Source: Achatina immaculata (taxonomy: Eukaryota > Mollusca > Gastropoda > Stylommatophora > Achatinidae). From it: 64,000 nucleotides of DNA. A program made the translations under genes and the position numbers. Below the pieces are notes generated by a model that saw nothing but the letters and a program-made list of their open reading frames with translations, had not been told where the DNA came from and ran no database searches. Of this stretch, positions 53,626-63,850 are shown piece after piece; the first letter of the stretch is position 1; every line of letters starts with the position of its first letter. The stretch spans positions 11,049,274 through 11,113,273 of the forward strand of contig CM019713.1 of assembly GCA_009760885.1 (NCBI GenBank), read 5' to 3'.

Positions 53626-53725
53626 TAAAGAGCCCCCCCCCCCCCCCCCAACGAATTACTTCGAGTTTAGACTTAGAAAAACCTCCTAGTACTATGTAAC
53701 CTGACTTTTCTACGCTATATTCTAT

Positions 53726-53807
53726 GATTATGGTGGTGATGATGATGATGATGATGAAGACGACGACGACGACGACGATGATGATGATGATGATGATGAT
53801 GATGATA
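53726..53807. repeat. (GAT)n/(GAC)n compound microsatellite
   Basis: GAT run, a GACGAC block, then GAT again. Confidence 0.95.
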
Positions 53808-54051
53808 GGCTGCTGTAGCTCTCCTCATCATTCCCCGAAATCCTACGAAAAAGATATGATGACACGCTCCACTGCACAGCCAGTCTCAACAACAGGATAC
53901 ATTTTTGCAGGAGTTAAAGTTGCCCCCCCCCCCAAACGTGGCTTATCAGGCTGTTGTGACACAGCCTGTGTTTATGGACACTTGAAGGTTATATAACGAA
54001 TCATTCACAGACTTCATGTATTGTAAGGATGACAGTTATAACTAAAGGACC

Positions 54052-54110
54052 AACCAACCAACCAACCAACCAACCAACCAGCCAACCAACCAAACAACCA
54101 ACCAACCAAT
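54052..54110. repeat. (ACCA)n microsatellite
   Basis: Tetranucleotide tract with single interruptions. Confidence 0.95.
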
Positions 54111-54171
54111 GACTGACTGCCTACTTTAATGACTAAACTAATTTTTAGTCAGCTATAGTTTGCCACCTTTG

Positions 54172-54285
54172 ACAACACAAGAAGACACTTATTTCTACTG
54201 CAATCAACACAAGAAGACACTTATCTCTACTGCAATAAACACAATAAGACACTTATCTTTACTGCAATAAACACAAGAAGTCAAT
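54172..54285. repeat. 33-bp tandem repeat, about 3.3 copies
   Basis: Unit acacaagaagacacttatct ctactgcaataa. Confidence 0.9.
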
Positions 54286-54309
54286 AATTATAAGCAAAGT
54301 ACCTTCAAG

Positions 54310-54495
54310 AGTGCCCAAACCATGCAGACCTGAGGCGTGAGACATGGCCAGAGGACACAAGCTTGAGGCAAAAGCTTTGGGGCCCCTATCGGGATGTGGA
54401 GAGGACTGGGGGCCTTGCCATGTTGACAGGGATCAGGATCTGATGTGACCAACAACCTCGAACGCTGAAGAAGAAGAAGAAGAAGAAGAAGAATC
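54310..54495 (+). mobile_element. Possible retroelement 3' end with (GAA)n tail
   Basis: About 160 bases of unique G+C-richer sequence ending aacaacctcgaacgctgaag and then (AAG)n. A simple-repeat tail after non-repeat sequence is the pattern of the LINE and SLE ends in this window, but only one copy is present. Confidence 0.4.
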
Positions 54496-54499
54496 ATAA

Positions 54500-55425
54500 A
54501 TTACTTATCAGAACTCTAAAAAAGAATTCTTTTAACATGTTTAATTTCACAATTTCTGAATTATAATTCCTTAGGCTGGGTCGGCAATAGTTACTTCCAT
54601 TCCATACCCGGATCGATGCTGATAGACATGATCTGCTTAACAGTCTCTGATGCACTGTGCAGGTTAATAATGCGTTTGTGGATTCTTAACTGGTACCTGT
54701 CCCAGAAATTTGAGCCCTCACCACAAGGTATCTCGTGGGTTGTGATACGGACAGGACTTTGGTGGTTTGGGAGGGGAGGGGGGTACGGAGAGGTCCTTTC
54801 ACTGACAAGTTCTTCTCCTTGGCATCTTTGATGGGGTCAGCACGCACTTTCTCAAGACCTCTTTATTACAGACCCTGTAGAATGATGCTTCTTCAGGGAA
54901 ACCATCTTTGGTGAATTCTGAGTCTTTGAAAGACTTGTTCTAAAGAAACAGATACATCTTTGAACAGCGGTGAACCAGGCTCATGTCTCTAACACATGGG
55001 TTTTCAAAATGGATTTACAGCTCAGAACATAACAACGGCCTGACAATTTCAGTGATTCACAACTAAAATGCTAATGCTGTTGTACTGCCAAAGGCCTGCG
55101 GGCGCTAAATTCCAGAATTTTAATGAGTGAATTTGCATTGCAGAACATTAAGTAACAGGAAATGTTGAATATCGGAATGTTTTACTGGTTTTCTAAATCG
55201 AGAAACAAGATTGTATAGACAACATAACTCCTTTTTTATTAAGTGCATTCGTTGTAGTAGATTCATCAAGTTTAGTACATGATATTATCTCCTCTTACTC
55301 TGGTATTGATCGTAGCAGAGTTCAGATTAAATACTTTAAAAGTTTTATTAATTTCATCATTTGCTTAGAAAACGAAGAATTTTCTTTTTTGTTGGTTTCT
55401 TTTTTCCCTTCTTAGATCCCTGTGG
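54500..55425. other. Unassigned region with weak coding traces
   Basis: The minus strand at 54960-54810 gives FTKDGFPEEASFYRVCNKEV followed by [17 protein letters not shown]. The second piece faintly recalls a BED-type or hAT-related zinc finger. There are stops nearby and only one Cys pair side is visible. I do not call a gene. Confidence 0.2.
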
Positions 55426-55427
55426 TC

Positions 55428-58400
55428 TCATTTTACATCTTACATCCTTCACATGCCGTTAAACGTCACATAGGGCTCGCATAGTTGTTTGCCGAGTTTT
55501 CCTGTTCTCGGTGAGTCTTTCAACTTCATCAAGGGATGTTATGCCCACTAAACTGGCCTCTTTTAACAATGTCCTCTTTAGAGTTTAGTCGACCTCTTAT
55601 TCTTCGGCCTGTTGTGCTTCGCTTGGTAGCTTGTTTTGGTATTCTCTGATTGTTTCTTCTCATCACATGGCCTACATATGTCCATCTTCTTTTTCTGATC
55701 ACCCATGAGACAGGTGTCATCTGTCTTATCTCTGCGTTGTTCTTAAAGTCGTTCCACTTTATACCAAGTATTTTCCGGGGGCATTTGTTTTCAGAAGAGT
55801 GTATTTTCTTGTCTATTTCTTTAGTTGATTACCAGCTTTCGCATGAATAAATGAGGGTGGATATGACATTTGAATTGAATAATCTTAACTTAGTTATTGT
55901 GCTTATAACTTTTGAATTCCATATGTTCTCAAGATTTTTTAAAGACAATGCTGTAGGCCATCTTGCTTATAATCGAGAGGCCTACAGGAGTGCTGTTAGG
56001 GAGGCAAAGTTCCGCAAGGGACATGCAAATGAATGAATGCTGCTTTTGCATTTCTAATTCTAACTTCCTTCCTAGTGTCACCATCCTGGTCTATGTAGCT
56101 GCCAGCGTATGCAAATTGGTTTACTTCTTCAACAGCTGTTCCTTCTACGTATATATTTCCTTCTTGATTAATGAGACATTTCATAATTTTTGTTTTGTCT
56201 TTGCTAATTTCAAGACCTATTTTGCTAGCCAAGGAAGACAGGGAATCTGTTTTTTTCCTGCATCGATTTCACATTGTCACTGATAAGAGTTATGTCATCA
56301 GCAAAACCAAGATCTTCTATTTGGGTCCCATGTACCCAATCAATGCCGGTTTTACCTGTACAGTATATTTTCATTATAAAGTCTATGGCAATTCCAAAAA
56401 GCAATGGAGATAATATACATCCTTGTGTCACGCCTGTTTCAGTCTTAAACCATTCGCTCATTCCTTCTTCTGTCTTGACTACACAAATATATCTGTTATA
56501 GAGATGTCTAATGATGTTGACAGTTTTAGATGGTATTCCATATATTCCTAAAATTCTCCACAATGAATCTCTGTGTATGCTATCAAATGCTTTTTTAAAG
56601 TCTATGAAGTTCAGGATTCATGGTTTCTACTTTTCAATATGTTCTTCAAGTTTTATTCTTAGAGTAAAGGTCTGGTCGAGACAGCTTCTCCCTTTTCGAA
56701 ATCCTGCCTGTTCTTCTCTCATTGCAGTATCCACTACATCCTTAATTCTATTCAGAATCACTTTACAAAACACCTTTGACACAGTTGTTGCAATCGCTAA
56801 GGTTGCCCTTTTTTGTATTTTAACAATGATTCCTTTTTTCCGTTTAGAAGGGGCTTTTTCTTCTTTCCAAATTTTATTAAACATTCTTTGTAGTTGGCTC
56901 ATGTTGTCACAGCTTTTAACATTTCGACTGTTATTTCATCTTCACCTGCAGCTTTGTTGTTAGCCATTAGATTCACTACTGTTTCAGTTTCATTAAGTGT
57001 AACTTCATCTAGGTTGACATTTAGTTGTGGGCCTGGTATATCGGTTTCGAGATTTATTAATTCATTTGGATGTGGTCGATTAAGTATTTCTTGGAAGTGT
57101 TTGGCACATCTTTGCTTTTGGTCTTTACTTGATGTTAATAGGTTGCCTGTTTTGCTAAAGACTGGTCTTTCTCTGGAGGTAAAGCACCTGTTAGCTTCTT
57201 CTGTATGTTATATAGAGTTTTGCTGCTTCCTGTTTTACTGCATTTTCTGCTTCTTTTGCCATATTGTCCATATATTCTCTTTTGTCTCTTCTAGCTGAAC
57301 TTTTTACTTTATTGTCTAGTTCTTTGTATGTTGCTTTTGCCAAAACTTTTCCAAGATCTGTCTTTACATTAAACATGTATAATTTGGCTGCTCTTCTTTC
57401 ATGTATGTATTTCCATGTGTTATCTGATATCCATGCTTTTCTACTTGTTGACTGCAGTCCAGCACTTGCTTTTGCTGCCGTGATTATGGCTGTGCTGTAT
57501 GAATTCCATAATTGATCTATATCTGTCTCGTCTACCACTTTGAGTGCTGCGAAATGTTTGGTAAGTTCCAGATTGAAATCACTGTTGGTATTTTCTTCTT
57601 GTAGACGTTGACTGTTTATTTTTCTGAGTATTGCTTTCTTGTGTTGGCTTTTCAGTTTAAGTCTTATCTTCCCTATACGCAGGTTGTGATCACTGTTGAC
57701 ATCTGCACCTCTGTATGCTGTTACATCTATGAGAGATATTTTGAATTATTTTCTAATACAAAAATGATCTATCTGGTTTCTGGTTCTATCGTCTGGAGAT
57801 ATCCACGTTGTTTTATGTATCTATTTGTGTGGAAATAGTGTGCTTGCAATGACCATGCCCTCTGTTAGACATATTTCGATGAATCTTTGTTCTGATTTAC
57901 CATGTCAATTCCTTCTTTCCCCATTACTTTTTCAACGTCGGTGTTATATTTTCCTACCTTGGCGTTGAAGTCTCCCATGACAATTAAGATGTCTTGTTTA
58001 GATAACTTTGTTGATGAGCTGTAGTTGGTGATAGAAATCGTCTTTCATTTCATCATCTGTATCGGTCGCTGGTGCATAGCATTGTATGATCGTAATTCTT
58101 CCGTGCCTTATTTTGTACCGTGCTCTTATCATACGACAGTTCACCTGTTCCCATTCTGTAAGGCTCTTTGCTGCCACAGATGACATACTTATATTCACTC
58201 CTTCCTGATACTTCCCATCGTCTCTGCCGGAATATATTATTAACTTACGGTTTTCCGGCCGTTCTTTTCCCTGCTTCTGGCCGCCATCGCATTTCACTGA
58301 TGGCCAACACATCCAGGTGATATCTGCCCATTTCTTTTATTACCTGAGCAGTTCTTGTTGTTGCGGCCATCGTTCTTACATTCCAAAATCCGATTTTTGT

Positions 58401-58650
58401 TATGCATTTGGGGCCGATGAATTTTCGATCGTTGTCAACGGCATGCAGAGTTGGTGACCTTGATGTTCAATTAGAACTGTTGCGAGATTCCATAACGGCA
58501 GGGTTTTTCCCACATCTAGAGTCGCCTCACGCCCAGCTCCCATTTTACGATGTATGGCGACGCGGAAGACTCATACGCAAGTATGTCAGGGAGAGCGTTA
58601 GAAAGCTCCCGCCATCTTGTACGTCGCCCGGAAGCCCCTTTATAGGCGAC
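55428..58650 (-). pseudogene. Family D LINE, near full length
   Basis: The most complete element. From the right: a G+C-rich 5' region (58650-58400), then an endonuclease domain starting IGFWNVRTMA (about 58390). It continues through EMRWP, GRITIIQCYAP and the catalytic MGDFNAKV (about 57960-57982). A linker (57538-57191) precedes the RT: NNKAAGEDEITVEMLK, EEQAGFRKGRSCLDQ, FIDFKKAFDSI (motif A, about 56600), TGVTQGCILSPLLF (motif B) and LGFADDITLI (motif C, about 56300). The C-terminus includes EVNQFAYAGSYIDQDG, RKRRWTYVGHVMRRNNQRIP and the RALCDV-type end near 55440. Many frameshifts and stops; interrupted at 55954-56035 by a family C insertion. The layout (one AP-like endonuclease plus RT in about 3.2 kb) fits an RTE-like or related non-LTR clade; the clade is not settled. 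Confidence 0.9.
55954..56035 (+). mobile_element. Family C LINE, 82-bp insertion with target duplication
   Basis: Contains the last bases of family C (ggccatcttgcttataatcg, agaggcctacaggagtgctg, ttccgcaagggacatgcaaa, then tgaatg). It is flanked by aatgctg at 55947-55953 and 56036-56042. Removing insert and one repeat restores the family D order seen at 31.44 kb. Extreme 5' truncation. Confidence 0.92.
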
Positions 58651-58654
58651 TGAA

Positions 58655-59105
58655 ATCACGTGAATTACCTTTTCCCCCTTCTTTCTTAAAGAACAATACA
58701 TGCACAGCAAGAGTGGTTTCTCTGAAGGAAGATTCTCCCGCTTTTGGAAACACCATGTCTATCATGACGGGCTCGTCGGCAAAACACCCGCGTATTTTAC
58801 TCCTGCCACGGCTGAACTTTTCACGGCTCTCGTCTGATGTGGATTAATTTTTAAAGAAAATAACGAAAAAAATGGGGTTTTTTCACTTATAAAATAGGTC
58901 AACAGAAGCAGAGATTCACTTAAATGCAAGTCTGCTGAATGTGGTAATCTCTCACATTATTGTGGATACCGGGGGTTAGATGGAACCCAGTCATCACAGC
59001 GTCAGCGTGTTCTCTGTCTCCCAGCGAACAAAATAAAAACATAACCTGTTCATGTTATGTCATATTTTCTTCCAGATGGTAAGGAACTAATCTTTCACAC
59101 AGCAC
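58655..59105. other. Unassigned spacer
   Basis: No element or gene recognised. Confidence 0.35.
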
Positions 59106-59117
59106 AAAGATTTAGTT

Positions 59118-59445
59118 ATTTAGCGGTCAACGAGCCATAGCGGTCAGCGTCTAGGGTTGGCAGACCATAACTGACCAAGACCCTGCCCCCACCTCTCCGC
59201 TGGTTCCCCTCCCGCCCCCGCGCCCGCTACCCCTTCAGTAACAGGCCTAGTCTGTCTAACGAGGTGGGGATCGCCATAGTCTCAGTAGTGGTGGAGTCTG
59301 CTAAGAAGGCACTGCTTTTTTTTGTTAGCGCTACTCATATCCCACTCCTAATCCGACACGATGCTGTGTCCCAACATCTTCACAACATCGGCTGCAGAAG
59401 AACACTAGCTCGCAGTTCTAAGGGAGGCTGAAGAAGAAGAAGAAT
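59118..59445 (+). mobile_element. SLE copy 6 with (GAA)n tail
   Basis: Two 5' units (gagccatagcggtcagcg, cagaccataactgaccaaga), gaccctgcccccacctctcc, ctagtctgtctaacgaggtg, gtggtggagtctgctaagaa, cgacacgatgctgtgtccca, catcggctgcagaagaacac and ctcgcagttctaagggaggc. It then has aagaagaagaagaa. Full length apart from a shortened middle. Confidence 0.85.
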
Positions 59446-59598
59446 TATAGTTTCAGGTACAAATTCTCCAAATTCAAAATAAAGAAGAAGAAGAAGAAGA
59501 ATTATAGTTTCAGGTACAAATTCTCCACATTCAAAATAAAGAAGAAGAAGAAGAATTAGAGTTTCAGGTACAAATTCTCCAAATTCAAAATAAACAAC
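59428..59598. repeat. About 59-bp repeat grown from an SLE tail, 3 copies
   Basis: Each unit is (GAA)n followed by ttatagtttcaggtacaaat tctccaaattcaaaataaa. The first GAA block is the SLE tail, so the array probably arose from tail plus flank. Confidence 0.9.
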
Positions 59599-59714
59599 GA
59601 AGCTGTCATACACGCAGTGCCACGTCTAAAAGTGCTTTGCTATCTTTCCAGTGCTAATCTTTCATATCGTAGACACGACTAGAATATATGGGGTTAGTGC
59701 CCTTGTTGTTCTTC

Positions 59715-59832
59715 ATTTACCAGCGCACGACAAGATGGCGTGGTCAGCATTACGCCTGGCCATGTGACTGAAACGGCTCCAGCGGGCTTGGAAGGTAGAG
59801 AGACTTGCGCTCTAATCACTGCGCCCTTCAAG
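59715..59832 (-). mobile_element. tRNA-like SINE relic
   Basis: The minus strand reads aagggcgcagtgattagagc gcaag (A-box-like), then sequence recalling the SINE-I body (ggccaggcgtaatgctgacc). Weak, with the B box decayed. Confidence 0.35.
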
Positions 59833-60118
59833 GGCTTCTTCTTCTTCTTCTTTCTCTCTAGAACTGCGAACTGGTGTTTTTTTTTTAAATAAACGACGCA
59901 GTGAAAATGTTTAGGCATAACTTCGTGTCGGATTGTGAGCGGGTTATGGCAGCTATTTTTTTTTTTTTATCTCTGAGTGGAGGTTAAAAGCAAGGGGTGT
60001 GCAATACTTCTTTAACAGACTCCACCACCATGGGGACTATGGCGTTCCCTGTCCCGTTAGCCAGTCTAGGCCTGTTATGGGGAGTACTACGAAGAGGTGG
60101 GACAGGGTCTTGATCACT
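59828..60118 (-). mobile_element. SLE copy 7, 5'-truncated
   Basis: Minus strand: gaccctgtcccacctcttcg, ctagactggctaacgggaca, atggtggtggagtctgttaa, ccactcagagataaaaaaaa, cacaatccgacacgaagtta, ttcgcagttctagagagaaa and a GAA tail (59829-59845). It stops at agaccctgtccc on the 5' side, without the 34-bp units. Confidence 0.85.
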
Positions 60119-60624
60119 GTTCCCTCTAAGTTGTGCGGTCGCGCACATAAAAAAAAAATCATACCCTACACAAAATTTGTTGGAGCTGCGCAAAGAGAAA
60201 AACAAAAATCGCTACTTTTATTTTCCAGTTTCCAGATGTTACTCCGTGCTATAACTGCGATCAAGAAAAGTACAATGATGGTGCATGTTTTTTCCTTTAC
60301 TGTTTCTTTCTTGTTGAGAAATTACTTTCGGATCGGATGTTTCAGCTGGTCTTTTATCATGCAGTTTCGGTAGTACTGTAGCAGAATCATGACGAGGCAA
60401 GTGGGCACACAGAGAATAGAGGGTAATTAAAATAAATGGGCAGATGACTTTCCACTGCTGAAAAGTACAGTAGGTCTATCCTGTTATTAAATGTACAGAC
60501 CTTTACAGTATGTGTGTGTGTGTATACACACATATACTGTAGAGGTCTATACACACACACAAGGGGTGATTGATAAGTTCTCGGCATAAGGTACAACCGA
60601 TTATTTGTGGACAATTTTTTGGGG

Positions 60625-62400
60625 TTATTTCTCAATATAGTCCCCTTGCAAGTTTATACACTTAGTCCACCGATCCTGGAGCATACGGATCCCTTCTGTG
60701 TAAAAGTCAGCATCTTGTGCCAGTAGAAAGTGGTCTACAGCATGGATGACGTCATCATGTGAAGCAAATTTGCGACCACTGAGCTCCTTTTTGAGTTTGG
60801 TAAACAGGTAACAGTCCGAAGGGGGCAAATCTTGGGAATAAGGAGGATGTTCAAGAACCTAGAAGCCGCATTCATGAATGATAGCCATTGCCACCGCCAA
60901 CTTGTGAACTGTAGCATTGTCTTGCTGAAAGATGACTCCTCTCATCAATTTCCATCCACGCTTTTTCTTCAGTTTGACCCGCATTTGCTTCACAAGATTA
61001 GCGTAATAGGCCCCGATGACTTTCCTGCCCTTTTGAAGATAGTCTACCAATAGCACACCTACTGAATTCCAAAAGATGGAAGCGATCACTTTGCCTTGGT
61101 TTCTTTGGAGGTGGGGATCCATGATGTTTCCACTGCTTTGATTGTTCTTTGGTTTCTGGTTGAAAATGGTGAACCAAAGTCTCATCCATAGTCACAAATT
61201 GCTAAAGAAACTTTTAAGGATCTGCAGAAAAATGGCCAAGATTGTCTCTTGACATGTTGAGACACTGTCGTTTGTGATCAGCACCAAGAAGTTTCGGGAC
61301 CCATCGAGCAGAGACCTTTGTCATTTGAAGATCATTGTGAATAATGGCATGAACACGTTCCTGGGAGATGCCCAACTCAGTAGCAATGTACCGCTCAGTT
61401 AGTTGTCGATCTTCCATTATCATGTCATGGATTCTGCCGATGGTTTCATCTGTGGTTACCGTTCTTGGTCTTACTGGACAGGGATCATATTCCAGACTCT
61501 CCCTTCCATGTTTGAATTGAGCTGCCAATTTCTTCACAAGCAGTAAAGCGAGCAGTAAAGCTTATTAGTGACAAAGATCAAGCACAAAAAACTAACCATC
61601 ACAAACGTATCAAAATACTACCTCTTAAGAACAGGTTCCTCTTCAACAAAGCCAAGTTAGTACATCAAATTCTTTCACGGCATGCCCCGCCTTATCTATG
61701 GAACCTGCTTAAATTTAGCCCAAAGTGCAGCCAACGCTTGAACAACATATGTCTTCCAAAACCTAGACTTGATCTTTACAAGAACAGCTTTAGTTATTCT
61801 GCTACTCATCTTTGGAATACCCTCCTATCCTATATAAAAAAAATATAAATTATACTCCTTCCTACAACTACAAGCTTTCCCAATATCTATTTGATGTCGA
61901 CTACATGCCTCCATGAATTATAAAACTTAAAAGTTATCTTAAACTGCTCTTACAGACACCGAATACAATTAATTGTTTTCTGAATAGTCCCGAAAATTTT
62001 GTTTAGTAGATAGTCATTTATAATGTATGTAGTTACTTCTGTACTGAGTGAATGTTTAAGAGCGAAACGTAAATGTTATATTTTATTTTATGTCTCAGCT
62101 TCAATGTTAGTTATGTTTGTTATATGAACAGCATATTTGTAGAATGTCTGGAATAGAGTGAAAAATGTATGATAAAGGGCAGAATGTCAGACGGGCCTGC
62201 GTGCCCAGTTCTTAACCCTTTTGAAATAAAGATGAATCAATCAATCACTGTGCTGTAAGAAAGGGGACACTCTCCCCTAGAGTCTACCATAACCTCATGG
62301 ATCTCCTTCGATGATAAGCCCTTGATGCAGAGCTAGCAAATGACTGCTCGTTGAGAAATTTTATCCATATTCTCAATTTCTGCCACCCCTTACCACTTCA
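60625..62400 (-). pseudogene. Mariner transposase, frameshifted and interrupted
   Basis: DDE/D transposase that would cut and paste the element through its terminal repeats. The N-terminus lies at 62375-62250 (MDKISQRAV, GLSSKEIHEVMVDS, SYSTV). It continues after the LINE insertion at 61537 (KKLAAQFKHGRESLEYDP, TVTTDETIGRIH, LGISQERVHAII, KVSARWVPKLL). Catalytic residues are visible: TMDET (about 61185), QQDNATVH (about 60920) and PPSDCYLF (about 60818), a D,D34D spacing. The C-terminus is GIRMLQDRWTKCINLQGDYI. Stops near 61205-61216 and at least two frameshifts (about 61110 and 60850) make it inactive. Confidence 0.93.
61541..62248 (+). mobile_element. Family F LINE 3' end inserted in mariner
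   Basis: The plus strand encodes the C-terminus of a jockey/CR1-like RT protein: KRIKILPLKNRFLFNKAKLV, HQILSRHAPPYLWNLLKFSP, LPKPRLDLYKNSFSYSATHL and WNTLLSYI, ending at a stop near 61850. A 400-base 3' UTR follows (cgggcctgcgtgcccagttc, aaataaagatg) and a tail aatcaatcaatca. Insertion falls between the mariner codons for STV and KKL. The target duplication is at most about 4 bases (tcac). Confidence 0.88.
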
Positions 62401-62639
62401 GTAGCCTGTAAAAAAAATTAGTTGCAGTTAATTTCTTGAAACTTGGTGTTTAATCTCACATTAAGCTGATCATATACAAATGCACCTAATATCAACTGTG
62501 TGTTTCAAGTATTTGTATCTTAGCCCGCGAACTTGTCAATCAACCCTCGGGTATATATACCTTGCTACTGCGCACATTTGTATACACAATATTTTTTGCA
62601 TATGAGCTGAACATTTTGTACACAGACCGCAAACCCTTA

Positions 62640-62735
62640 GAAGGAACAAGGGTCTTGATCAGCTACGGTTCGCCAATCCTGACGCTAGTATGTCAGCTAT
62701 GGATTGCTGACTGCCAAATCTGACAGCGTCTTCAT
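62640..62735 (-). mobile_element. SLE 5' end fragment
   Basis: The minus strand reads cagatttggcagtcagcaat ccatagctgacatactagcg tcaggattggcgaaccgtag ctgatcaagacccttg. Only the first 85 bases of the family are present. Confidence 0.8.
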
Positions 62736-62756
62736 CAACAGTGACAGCACATAAGA

Positions 62757-62978
62757 ACAGCCTGTCTTTTGTCTGTCTTTTGTCTGTCTTTTGTCTTTTT
62801 AGTCTCTTTTTAGTCTTCTTTTGTCTGTCTTTTGTCTGTCTTTTGCCTGTCTTCTGTCTGTCTTTTGTCTGTCTTTTGCCTGTCTTCTGTCTGTCTTTTG
62901 TCTGTCTTTTGCCTGTCTTTTGTCTGTCTTTTGTCTGTCTTCTGTCTGTCTTTTGCCTGTCTTTTGTCTGTCTTTTGG
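62757..62978. repeat. 10/11-bp tandem repeat (gtctgtctttt)
   Basis: Imperfect array of tgtctgtctttt with cctgtct variants. All three plus frames are open through it (Ser/Val/Phe/Cys/Leu); these are compositional. Confidence 0.93.
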
Positions 62979-63269
62979 TGTTATTCCCTCATGTGGACGT
63001 TACTTGCAGTTATACATTTCGGAATCTCCAAATATTGTATGAGATTTCTCAAAATCGCGACACTCGTGCTAATGTAACATCCGCGCTTGCTGTTCCCCAC
63101 GCTTGTTAATCCGTTGCCTAAAGGATGAAACATTAACACGAAGATCCTAGTCTAGATATACAAAGTCTGTTTCTCTCTTTACAGTTTTGGGATCGTTGTT
63201 GGAGAACGCTGATTCGAGTTAGGTTGAAAATGCAGTAAAAATGCTCATTGGCAGATTTGAAGCCGTGTA

Positions 63270-63850
63270 ATGGTAAGAAGGAAGTTAGGATCAGAATTGC
63301 AAAGGCAGCATCAATCTTCAAGAATCTTGAGAACATATGGAATTCAAAAGTTATAAGCACAAAAACCAAGTTAAGACTATTCAATTCAAATGTAATATCC
63401 ACCCTCATTTAAGCATGTGAAAGCTGGAAAACAACTAAAGAAATAGAAAAGAATTAGACTCTTTTGAAAACAAATGCATAAGGAAAATACTCGACATCAA
63501 GTGGAATGAATTCAAGAACAATGCAGAGATAAGACAGATGATTGAACAACAACCAGTCTCATGGGTGATCAGGAAAAGGAGATGGACATATTTTGGTCAC
63601 TTGATGAGAAGAAATGATCAGAGAATCCCAAAAACAAGCTATCAAGTGGAACACAACAGGCCAAAGAAAAAGAGGCAGACCGCGTGAAACTCTGAAGAGG
63701 ACATTGTTAAGAGAGGCCAAATTAACAGGCATAAAATCCTTTGATGAGGTTGAAAGACTCGCCGAAGACAGGAAAAAGTGGCGAACTACTTTGCGAGCCC
63801 TATGTGACGTTTAACGGCACAGGAAGGATATACGATATATAAGAATGGTA
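63270..63850 (+). pseudogene. Family D LINE C-terminal fragment
   Basis: Begins at KKEVRIRIAKAASIFKNLEN, then IWNSKVISTKTKLRLFNSNV ISTLI with an in-frame stop. It continues with ESWKTTKEIEK, a frameshift, KWNEFKNNAEIRQMIEQQPV, RKRRWTYFGHLMRRNDQRIP, a second frameshift, and GQRKRGRPRETLKRTLLREA, RKKWRTTLRALCDV. The natural stop and an ATATAAG tail follow. The RT catalytic part is missing. Confidence 0.9.

Larger units (their letters stand above)
60561..62550 (-). mobile_element. Mariner transposon, split by a LINE
   Basis: Terminal inverted repeats: the left end reads ggggtgattgataagttctc ggcataaggtac. The right end, on the minus strand, reads gagggttgattgacaagttc gcgggctaagatac. Subtracting the 0.7-kb insertion gives about 1.29 kb, the normal size for mariner. 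A broken transposase fills the interior. TA dinucleotides are available at both edges, although the left edge is obscured by a CA repeat. Confidence 0.93.

Noticed and set aside
54810..54960. BED-type zinc finger / hAT transposase remnant on the minus strand
   Set aside because: Only a loose resemblance around [11 protein letters not shown]; no second metal-ligand pair and no transposase downstream.
62757..62978. Cys/Val/Phe-rich small protein in three frames
   Set aside because: All three frames are open because the 10/11-bp unit lacks stops; repeat artefact.
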